This document shows, piece after piece, positions 49,639-59,969 of a DNA stretch of 64,000 nt. The position numbers and the translations under genes were made by a program. The notes beneath the pieces are model-generated. The model was not told where the DNA came from and searched no databases. It saw nothing but the letters and a program-made list of their open reading frames with translations. Source of the DNA: Spongilla lacustris (Eukaryota; Porifera; Demospongiae; Spongillida; Spongillidae). Location: assembly GCA_949361645.1 (NCBI GenBank), contig OX442433.1:7402407-7466406 (forward strand), given 5' to 3'. How positions within the stretch are numbered: the stretch's first letter is position 1; every line of letters starts with the position of its first letter.

Positions 49639-52600
49639 ATGGCGGGTTTCGTAGAACACACAATCCCTGATACTCCTCTAAACTCCGAGTTAGATGACTT
49701 TGGAGTAACAGCCCCAGACGTGCAAGAAGAAACACCCCTGGAGAGCCAGGAGGGTGTCGCGGATTCCAGGCAGAAGGAAGAACTGGACCGCCTGATGCAG
49801 CGGGTAAGTAAGCCTTTTCTCGTTGCGTGTGGGCGTGATAAGTGTGCGTGTGTGCGGGGCGTGTGGCTATGTTGGTGTGTACACAGGAATCAAGCTGGCG
49901 GCGGTCGTGTCTTCATAAAGGTCTAGCTTCTAGCTTGATCCTTCTGGCCGTGATGATCGCAGGAATTGCGATGGTCGAGACTAGTTTTCCCTTGCAAGGC
50001 GTCAGGAAGTACACAATGAACGTCACAAGGGACACGAAGTGCTATAATGCCACTGGTAAGCGAGAGAGATGTTCTGTTCCAGTGTGATAATGACGTAACG
50101 TATTCTTCTTTTACGCATAAGCTTTCTGCGCTGCTTCACGAATGATAAGAACTTTAGGTGTCTTTGGATTCATGGGTAACGATCAGCATTTGGTTGAGTC
50201 TTGTCCAATCCATACACCTCTCTTATATACACCACACATATGCCACACATACATCACACTACTTGCACCACACACTGCTTGCATCACACATACACACTAT
50301 ACACACATCACACATACACACTATACATACATCACACATACACACATCACACATACACACTATACACACATCACACATACACACTATACACACATCACAC
50401 ATACACACTATACATACATCACACATACACACTATACACACTATACACACATCACGCATACACACTATACATACATCACACATACACACTATACACACTA
50501 TACACACATCACACATACACACTATACATACATCACACATACACACTATACACACATCACACATACACACTATACATACATCACACATACACACTATACA
50601 CACTATACACACATCACACATACACACTATACATACATCACACATACACACTATACACACTATACACACATCACACATACACACTATACATACATCACAC
50701 ATACACACTATACACACTATACACACATCACACATACACACTATACATACATCACACATACACACTATACACACATCACACATACACACTATACATACAT
50801 CACACATACACACTATACTATACATCATCACACTGCATGTACATGCATGTTTTTAGGTGGTATAATTATCTGGATAGCAGTTGAGATGCTGTTCAGAAGG
50901 ATACCATTCCTGATTGGAAGGTAAGATTGCATGGAACTGTTTATCACAGTAAGAGGATCAGTAGTTAGGTAATAACCTCTCTGGGATCAGTAGTTAGGTA
51001 GTAACCTCTCTGGGATCAGTAGTTAGGTAATAACCTCTCTGGGATCAGTAGTTAGGTAATAACCTCTCTGGGATCAGTAGTTAGGTAATAACCTCTCTGG
51101 GATCAGTAGTTAGGTAGTAGCCTCTCTGGGATCAGTAGTTAGGTAATAACCTCTCTGGGACCAGTAGTTAGGTAGTAACCTCTCTGGTACCAGTAGTTAG
51201 GTAGTAACCTCTCTGGGATCAGTAGTTAGGTAGTAACCTCTCTGGGATCAGTAGTTAGGTAGTAACCTCTCTGGGATCAGTAGTTAGGTAATAACCTCTC
51301 TGGGATCAGTAGTTAGGTAGTAGCCTCTCTGGGATCAGTAGTTAGGTAATAACCTCTCTGGGACCAGTAGTTAGGTAGTAACCTCTCTGGGATCAGTAGT
51401 TAGGTAGTAACCTCTCTGGGATCAGTAGTTAGGTAGTAACCTCTCTGGGATCAGTAGTTAGGTAATAACCTCTCTGGGATCAGTAGTTAGGTAATAACCT
51501 CTCTGGGACCAGTAGTTAGGTAGTAACCTCTCTGGGATCAGTAGTTAGGTAGTAACCTCTCTGGGATCAGTAGTTAGGTAATAACCTCTCTGGGATCAGT
51601 AGTTAGGTAGTAGCCTCTCTGGGATCAGTAGTTAGGTAATAACCTCTCTGGGACCAGTAGTTAGGTAGTAACCTCTCTGGGATCAGTAGTTAGGTAGTAA
51701 CCTCTCTGGGATCAGTAGTTAGGTAGTAACCTCTCTGGTACCAGTAGTTAGGTAATAACCTCTCTGGGATCAGTAGTTAGGTAGTAGCTTCTTTGTGCCA
51801 TGTTTTGAGCAATCTGTTTCTATTATGGCCTCCCACCACACCCAGTAACTCCCATCATTCGTGTTCCATTCAGATGCACAAGTTGCGTCCATCTTTCCCC
51901 TAAGAGCTTTTAAAATTAAAAAGGCCATGGTTTAACTAATAGAGGTGTTTTAATTTTGTCATATTTGATGTGTTTTTCTGTTTGTGTATAAGCAATCAAC
52001 TCCCCTCTCCCCCTCTCCCCCCCCCCCCCCCCCCCCCCCTCATCAGTGGGGTTTTATTAACCCAATACAAGAGCATTCGTGAAACAATCACAAGTATAGT
52101 TATTGAGACGTTGTTTGAGCCGGCTGCACTGCGCAAGTATTTTTCGGGCAAGAACAAAAAGGTCCGAGAGATGCTGCGTGTCGGTAAGCTCCTGACAGAT
52201 GTTATCACCATGGTAACATGTTCAGAGAATTGCTATAGATGGGCGTGGCTCACCATGTTCACTACAGACAGACCTTTTATTTATTTTTAAAAATGCACAA
52301 ATAAAGTGTTGATTAACTGCACTGTATGGCTTCATTATGACCACTGTACATGTATACAGACACCAAGTTGGGACTGTTCAATTCGGAGATTGTAGAATTG
52401 GTGATTGACCAGAAAATCAATGCCATCTTATCTGGACCTGATGGTATTCATCCACATTCCACCACTGGGGCCCCACTTTCACAACATGTATGCACTCTTA
52501 GGTTTTGTGTTAACTGTGATGGGTGTTAGCCAGGACCAGCTGAGGATGACACTGAAAGCACATGCAAAGGGCTTCATCGCTGAGATATCCCCGCTGGTGA

Positions 52601-53084
52601 GAAACTGAGAGATATGTACCTCATGTTAAACTATGTTCACTTTGGTTGCAAGGTGATGGAAAAGCTTGCAGATCCGGGCTTGACTGACGGTGTGGACCTA
52701 CACGAAGAGGTAAATTTGGTACACACCCCAGGCCAATTTCATTCTGAAGAGCTTTAGTACTAATAAAATGTCAGAGGCAAATGATATACATCTGCACACA
52801 TCACCTCTCTTCACTCTCAAATTAACACAGGCGGAAAAGATATTGGGAACCAAAATTGGCCAGCTGTCATCAGAGAAAGTGAGACAGGTAAGCACAGTGC
52901 ACATGTAGTTCACATTCCGCGACACTCTTCTCCATGGCAACAGTTGATGGCTGTAATGATCAGGAAACATCTAAGTTGGCTGATTGTGTGGGGGAACATT
53001 CTGGGAGCATTCTTCGGGATCTCAATTGAAGTCATAGCTTTGCTGCTAATATTTTATCAGAAACTTCCATTTAACAATCCGTAA
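49639..53084 (+). CDS. DUF445-type membrane protein
   Basis: Nine exons with consistent phases: 49639-49803, 49887-50055, 50857-50920, 52047-52183, 52360-52443, 52502-52596, 52653-52709, 52831-52887, 52944-53084; 322 residues. An acidic N terminus (1-55) precedes a transmembrane helix at about 68-86 (LASSLILLAVMIAG). Residues about 112-133 (GGIIIWIAVEMLFRRIPF) match the WIAVKMLFRP signature of DUF445/YheB-type proteins, and the C-terminal end (about 282-310, VMIRKHLSWLIVWGNILGAFFG) matches their closing helix. The order of helix, signature, amphipathic middle and C-terminal helix fits the family; biochemical function is unknown. The family is best known from bacteria, but this copy has nine spliced exons and so belongs to the animal genome. 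Introns 2 and 3 hold arrays. Confidence 0.75.
50235..50822. repeat. ACACATACACACTATA compound array in DUF445 gene intron 2
   Basis: Mixed units of ATCACACATACACACTATAC with ACACACTATAC or ATACATC blocks, arranged in a repeating higher-order pattern of about 90 bp. Confidence 0.94.
50940..51795. repeat. 29-bp minisatellite in DUF445 gene intron 3
   Basis: About 29 copies of GGGATCAGTAGTTAGGTAAT plus AACCTCTCT, with GTAGTAACC, GTAGTAGCC, GGGACCAG and GGTACCAG variants. The GTAGTAGCC variant at about 51318 and 51608 marks a 290-bp (10-unit) duplication. Confidence 0.97.
52005..52040. repeat. Poly-C tract just before the exon 4 acceptor
   Basis: CTCCCC words followed by about 21 consecutive C, 6 bp upstream of the acceptor CTCATCAG at 52046. 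It serves as the pyrimidine tract. Confidence 0.9.
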
Positions 53085-53311
53085 TAGTAAAATCCATTTA
53101 TGTTACTGTGTTGTGTGTACATGTGTGTATTTGCACGATGTTGTGTTGTGTGTATGTACGTGTGTGTACATGTATCTGCAGATGTAACAACGACAGCCCC
53201 TAAAGCCATCCCTCTCTCCAGGAAGGAAAAAAAAAAATTGGAATAAAACCACACACAGCAAAAGTGAGCAACAGGAATTGTATTCATGACGTAGTCACAA
53301 GATGCTTGCTT

Positions 53312-55804
53312 CTAAGAGTGGCTCTGTTTTCTGTGATGCTTCTCTTTCTACAAGAAAAGTTATATATACAGCATCATGCCACACCCAAACCTTAGTGCCC
53401 AGACCCAAACTGGTACCTTTGCTCTCTCTCTGTGCTCTGTCTTATGTTTGTGCTTGTGATGTGACTTCTTGTCTTTCTTGTCGCTATGTTTGTTGCTATG
53501 TGGTTCTTGGGGTATTGCGTCAGCTGGGAAGGTGGTGCTCACATGACCTAGCACATGACCTAGCACACAGGGAAAGCAATCAGAAGCTACCCATGCAAAC
53601 AGGCTAGAGAGCAAGGCATCTAGCTGTTGCACACCCCTCACATACCAGAGGCATCTAGCTGTTGCACACCCCTCACATACCAGAGGCATCTAGCTGTTGC
53701 ACACCCCTCACATACCAGAGGCATCTAGCTGTTGCACACCCCTCACATACCAGAGGCATCTAGCTGTTGCACACCCCTCACATACCAGAGGCATCTAGCT
53801 GTTGCACACCCCTCACATACCAGAGGCTACAGAGCAAGGCATCTAGCTGTTGCACACCCCTCACATACCAGAGACTACAGAGCAAGGCATCTAGCTGTTG
53901 CACACCCCTCACATACCAGAGGCAGGAGGGAGAGCTGGACCATATGAATTGGTAGAATGGACCACACGGACCTCAGGTAGTCCAACATTTGAGGCTACCT
54001 TGTTCAGAACGATGTCATTGGTAGCTTGGGGTTGGGATCCTGTGGCGCTTGCTGTAACTATGGCAACAGTGTGAAGTGGGATTTCTGTCACTCTATTTGC
54101 AATGAGGGATAGGTTTTGCCACGTCTTAGTAGAGATACTGGGTACTCCTGATGTGTCAGCTCCTTGTCTACTGGGTACTGCTGATGTGTCAGCTCCTTGT
54201 CTACTGGGTACTCCTGATGTGTCAGCTCCTTGTCTACTGGGTACTCCTGATGTGTCAGCTCCTTGTCTACTGGGTACTCCTGATGTGTCAGCTCCTTGTC
54301 TACTGGGTACTCCTGATGTGTCAGCTCCTTGTCTACTGGGTACTCCTGATGTGTCAGCTCCTTGTCTACTGGGTACTCCTGATGTGTCAGCTCCTCCATT
54401 GGTGTTCACCTTACGTGCATTGGACAATGCGGGGGGCTGGGGTGCAGGGGTCTTTGCGCTGGCTGGTGCGGGGGGGCTGGGGTGCAGGGGTCTTTGCGCT
54501 GGCTGGTGTGGGGGGCTGGGGTGCAGGTGTCTTTGCGCTGGATGGTGCGAGGGGCTGGGGTGCAGGGGTCTTTGCGCTGGATGGTGTGGGGGGCTGGGGT
54601 GCAGGGGTCTTTGTGCTGGATGGGAGGTTATTGGTGCTGTTTGCACCGCCACCACCTCCTGCTACCTGCTCTGTTGCCTCATCAGAGTCACTTGATTCCT
54701 CTGCAAAGATTGCCTTAAACAGATCCATAGGAGGCCTTGGGCTAGCCTGCTAACAGAAGTGAGAGATGAGAACCACAAAAAGTGTTAACTTCTCCACTAG
54801 TTGAAATCTCCCACTTCCAAGAAACATTTCCTGTGCTTGGTTAACATGTAATTTATGTGTCTCTGAAGTGCTTTTGGATAATGTCTACCCCAGACCAAGG
54901 GAGGATGTGGGGGGAAGGGATGTGTGTGCTTTGAATGGACAATGCAAGATAGAACATTAAACCTGTGGTATTTATACAAGAAATTGAAACCACATTTAAT
55001 TACATGTGTACATACATCTCAGCACACACACACACATATACACCCACCCATCACCCCTCTACCTGCCACACCCATCACCCCTCTACCTGCCACACCCATC
55101 ACCCCTCCACCTGCCACACCCATCACCCCTCCACCTGCCACACCCATCACCCCTCCACCTGCCACACCCATCACCCCTCCACCTGCCACACCCATCACCC
55201 CTCCACCTGCCACACCCATTTGTTCCTACCTCTTCTTCTTTACTTTCAGCCGGCTGACTACCCTCCTTGTCACCATGGTTACCCTCCTTGCCACCACGGT
55301 TACTCTCCTTGTCACCTGCCTCCTCTGCTGTGTCATCTTGTAGGGCACCGCCTTCTTCTGTCTGCTCAACTGCTTGCTGGAAGTTGATGGTCTGAGGACC
55401 AGACTCAGTATCTCTGTAGACCACGCCTCCTTGGTCCACTCCCCCTGTCCCTTCAGACTCATTAGCTCTAGCACTCTCCCGGACAAATGCTCTTTCCCTG
55501 TTCCTAATGTTTCGACGATCCTCATCAGTCACAATGCCAACCAAATCAGACCTGAAATTGACATTTGCCAGCAAAGCCACCAGAAAGATGATGTCATAAC
55601 AAAATAATGCAGAACAAGGCACTAATATTAACCATGCCACTCCCCAAACATTATGCAAGACACACACCCCCACACCCACACCCACCTAGGGTAAGGTTCT
55701 GGAACATTGAACCTCTTGCACAGGGTATTGTGAGGGTGCCATTCAAATGTCTCTCTGGTGAGCACACCAAACATGTTCACCTTGGCTGCCTGCACCGCAT
55801 CTGA
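53312..55804 (-). CDS. GPATCH1: GPATCH1, C-terminal part (5' end outside window)
   Basis: Five terminal exons: 55804-55686, 55551-55230, 54746-53917, 53523-53417, 53347-53312. The first has FGVLTRETFEWHPHNTLCKRFNVPEPYP, the conserved block that in GPATCH1 precedes the disordered tail; the third starts with RPPMDLFKAIFAEESSDS, typical of the family; the fourth is KDKKSHHKHKHKTEHRER, the usual Lys/His-rich end, and YGPALPP precedes it. GPATCH1 is a nuclear G-patch protein associated with the catalytic spliceosome. The G-patch domain lies beyond this window or in the gap. The third exon contains two coding minisatellites and one extra base in a C run (near 54470) that breaks the frame; with one C fewer, all phases agree. 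Whether this is a sequencing error, variant or real mutation is open. Confidence 0.85.
53600..53925. repeat. 35-bp minisatellite in last-but-one GPATCH1 intron
   Basis: Nine copies of GCATCTAGCTGTTGCACACC plus CCTCACATACCAGAG, some with an extra GCTACAGAGCAAG. It runs up to the donor of the large exon (exon ends 53917), so the exon end CCTCTG is part of the repeat unit. Confidence 0.95.
54137..54395 (-). repeat. Coding 33-bp minisatellite in GPATCH1
   Basis: Eight copies encoding the 11-residue unit GADTSGVPSRQ (one with A in place of G). The unit length keeps the frame. It falls in the low-complexity, presumably disordered linker between the DLFKAIF motif and the Lys/His tail. Confidence 0.93.
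54425..54627 (-). repeat. Coding about 39-bp minisatellite in GPATCH1
   Basis: Five copies encoding variants of SAKTPAPQPPTP (13 residues, proline-rich). One copy (at about 54469-54475) has seven instead of six consecutive G on the plus strand, shifting the frame. Confidence 0.93.
55045..55222. repeat. 24-bp minisatellite in a GPATCH1 intron
   Basis: Seven to eight copies of CCCATCACCCCTCCACCTGC plus CACA, ending 8 bp from the donor of the preceding exon. Confidence 0.95.
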
Positions 55805-55856
55805 CTGGACAGATAGTGCATGTGATGGAACAGCACCTCCCTCTGATACACTAAGA

Positions 55857-56055
55857 CACCCCCCCCCCCCCCCCCACTTCATTACCTGTGGGACCCCCCC
55901 CACTTCATTACCTGATGGGACCCCCCACTTCATTACCTGATGGGACCCCCCACTTCATTACCTGATGGGACCCCCCACTTCATTACCTGATGGGACCCCC
56001 ACTTCATTACCTGATGGGACCCCCCCACTTCATTACCTGATGGGACCCCCCCACT
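55857..56055. repeat. About 25-bp C-rich repeat upstream of a GPATCH1 exon
   Basis: Poly-C of about 16 bases followed by seven copies of ACTTCATTACCTGATGGG plus a C run of varying length. Confidence 0.93.
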
Positions 56056-56384
56056 TTAGCACTATGGGCTACACTGTGATGCAACGTCAGACTACACAAT
56101 GACCTTATGACCCAACCCAAGTACAGCTCCAATGTCAGGCTACTCTCCTACTCCAATGTCGAGGAAAAATGGAGTTAACTGATATGGAATTCCCAGTGTT
56201 TAGGAGTCAACACAAAGAAATGAAATTCCAGCAACATAAGCAGATCATCCTACTACCATTCTTCTAGGTACTGTAATCAACACCACACTTATCAGGCATA
56301 CATGTGTGTGTATACTGTGTCCTACTTCATGGAAAAAGGGATGAACACTACATCAATACAGGTTATCTGAAATGAATAGCAGAC
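56056..56384. other. Unique sequence, nothing recognised
   Basis: Non-repetitive stretch between two arrays. No GPATCH1-like exon or other coding sequence is recognised; it is probably intronic. Confidence 0.6.
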
Positions 56385-59300
56385 ACTAACAGTACACACA
56401 TCTCTGCACACTAACAGTACACACACCTCTGCACACTAAAAGTACGCACACCTCTGCACACTAACAGTACGCACATCTCTGCACACTAACAGTACGCACA
56501 CCTCTGCACACTAACAGTACGCACATCTCTGCACACTAACAGTACGCACACCTCTGCACACTAACAGTACACACATCTCTGCACACTAACAGTACATACA
56601 TCTCTGCACACTAACAGTACGCACACCTCTGCACACTAACAGTACGCACACCTCTGCACACTAACAGTACACACCTCTGCACACTAACAGTACACACATC
56701 TCTGCACACTAAAAGTACGCACACCTCTGCACACTAACAGTACACACCTCTGCACACTAACAGTACACACATCTCTGCACACTAAAAGTACGCACACCTC
56801 TGCACACTAACAGTACACACCTCTGCACACTAACAGTACACACCTCTGCACACTAACAGTACGGACACCTCTGCACACTAACAGTACACACCTCTGCACA
56901 CTAACAGTACACACATCTCTGCACACTAACAGTACACATATCTCTGCACACTAAAAGTACGCACACCTCTGCACACTAACAGTACACACCTCTGCACACT
57001 AAAAGTACGCACACCTCTGCACACTAACAGTACACACCTCTGCACACTAACAGTACACACCTCTGCACACTAACAGTACACACATCTCTGTGCACTAACA
57101 GTACACACATCTCTGCACACTAACAGTACACACATCTCTGTGCACTAACAGTACACACATCTCTGCACACTAACAGTACGCACACCTCTGCACACTAACA
57201 GTACACACATCTCTGCACACTAACAGTACACACACCTCTGCACACTAACAGTACACACATCTCTGCACACTAACAGTACACACATCTGCACACTAACAGT
57301 ACGCACACCTCTGCACACTAACAGTACACACATCTCTGCACAGTAACAGTACGCACACCTCTGCACACTAACAGTACGCACACCTCTGCACACTAACAGT
57401 ACACACACCTCTGCACAGTAACAGTACGCACATCTCTGCACACTAACAGTACACACACCTCTGCACACTAACAGTACACACACCTCTGCACACTAACAGT
57501 ACACACACCTCTGCACACTAACAGTACACACATCTCTGCACACTAACAGTACACACACCTCTGCACACTAACAGTACACACATCTCTGCACACTAACAGT
57601 ACACACATCTCTGCACACTAACAGTACACACATCTGCACACTAACAGTACGCACACCTCTGCACACTAACAGTACACACATCTCTGCACAGTAACAGTAC
57701 GCACACCTCTGCACACTAACAGTACACACATCTCTGCACACTAACAGTACACACATCTCTGCACACTAACAGTACACACATCTCTGCACACTAACAGTAC
57801 ACACATCTGCACACTAACAGTACGCACACCTCTGCACACTAACAGTACACACATCTCTGCACAGTAACAGTACGCACATCTGCACACTAACAGTACGCAC
57901 ACCTCTGCACACTAACAGTACACACATCTCTGCACACTAAAAGTACGCACACCTCTGCACACTAACAGTACACACCTCTGCACACTAACAGTACACACCT
58001 CTGCACACTAACAGTACGGACACCTCTGCACACTAACAGTACACACCTCTGCACACTAACAGTACACACATCTCTGCACACTAACAGTACACATATCTCT
58101 GCACACTAAAAGTACGCACACCTCTGCACACTAACAGTACACACCTCTGCACACTAAAAGTACGCACACCTCTGCACACTAACAGTACACACCTCTGCAC
58201 ACTAACAGTACACACCTCTGCACACTAACAGTACACACATCTCTGTGCACTAACAGTACACACATCTCTGCACACTAACAGTACACACATCTCTGTGCAC
58301 TAACAGTACACACATCTCTGCACACTAACAGTACGCACACCTCTGCACACTAACAGTACACACATCTCTGCACACTAACAGTACACACACCTCTGCACAC
58401 TAACAGTACACACATCTCTGCACACTAACAGTACACACATCTGCACACTAACAGTACGCACACCTCTGCACACTAACAGTACACACATCTCTGCACAGTA
58501 ACAGTACGCACACCTCTGCACACTAACAGTACGCACACCTCTGCACACTAACAGTACACACACCTCTGCACAGTAACAGTACGCACATCTCTGCACACTA
58601 ACAGTACACACACCTCTGCACACTAACAGTACACACACCTCTGCACACTAACAGTACACACACCTCTGCACACTAACAGTACACACATCTCTGCACACTA
58701 ACAGTACACACACCTCTGCACACTAACAGTACACACATCTCTGCACACTAACAGTACACACATCTCTGCACACTAACAGTACACACATCTGCACACTAAC
58801 AGTACGCACACCTCTGCACACTAACAGTACACACATCTCTGCACAGTAACAGTACGCACACCTCTGCACACTAACAGTACACACATCTCTGCACACTAAC
58901 AGTACACACATCTCTGCACACTAACAGTACACACATCTCTGCACACTAACAGTACACACATCTGCACACTAACAGTACGCACACCTCTGCACACTAACAG
59001 TACACACATCTCTGCACAGTAACAGTACACACATCTGCACACTAACAGTACGCACACCTCTGCACACTAACAGTACACACATCTCTGCACAGTAACAGTA
59101 CGCACATCTCTGCACACTAACAGTACGCACACCTCTGCACACTAACAGTACACACATCTGCACACTAACAGTACACACATCGCTGCACACTAACAGTACA
59201 CACATCTCTGCACACTAACAGTACGCACATCTCTGCACACTAACAGTACGCACACCTCTGCACACTAACAGTACGCACACCTCTGCACACTAACAGTACG

Positions 59301-59405
59301 CACACCTCTGCACACTAACAGTACGCACACCTCTGCACACTAAAAGTACGCACACCTCTGCACACTAACAGTACGCACACCTCTGCACACTAACAGTACA
59401 CACAT
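56385..59405. repeat. 25-bp satellite array, about 120 units
   Basis: Unit CTCTGCACACTAACAGTACA plus CACAT (or CGCAC). A rare ACGGAC variant occurs at 56861 and 58016, exactly 1155 bp apart, and the unit order around both agrees, so a 1155-bp block has been duplicated in tandem. Spurious Cys/Val-rich frames on the minus strand recur with the same spacing. Confidence 0.98.
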
Positions 59406-59509
59406 CTCACTACTCATGTGGCCCCAGTACCCCTATGTAGGACTAATATGTAGGACACTACAGATACATATTGTTAGTACGAGACAAATATGATATGTAA
59501 TGAGGTGCA

Positions 59510-59760
59510 TGGTGTGTGTGTGTGTTAAGTGGGTGGGCTAGGGGGATGAGGTCATGGTGGTGTGTGTGTTAAGTGGATGGGCTAGGGGGATGAGGTCATG
59601 GTGTGTGTGTTAAGTGGATGGGCTAGGGGGATGAGGTCATGGTGTGTGTGTTAAGTGGATGGGCTAGGGGGATGAGGTCATGGTGTGTGTGTTAAGTGGA
59701 TGGGCTAGGGGGATGAGGTCATGGTGTGTGTTAAGTGGATGGGCTAGGGGGATGAGGTGC
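59510..59760. repeat. About 41-bp minisatellite
   Basis: Six copies of TGTGTGTTAAGTGGATGGG plus CTAGGGGGATGAGGTCATGG, the last truncated. Confidence 0.94.
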
Positions 59761-59969
59761 TTGGTTAAATGCTCTGGGGAGGTGCTCTAACACAATGGTG
59801 ACTCAACCTATAATAACAGCTCCTGAAAATTAATTACAATGTACTTCTTTAATCTGTAGACCTAAGGAAGGGTTCCCCCTCTTATTACATTGCCAAAGCA
59901 GATCAGATAGCCACACACCACAATAATGCAGAAGGTATGCAAAAAAATCTGAGCCTCCAAAATGGACAT
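59761..59969. other. Short unique spacer between arrays
   Basis: About 200 bp of non-repetitive sequence without recognised genes. Confidence 0.6.
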
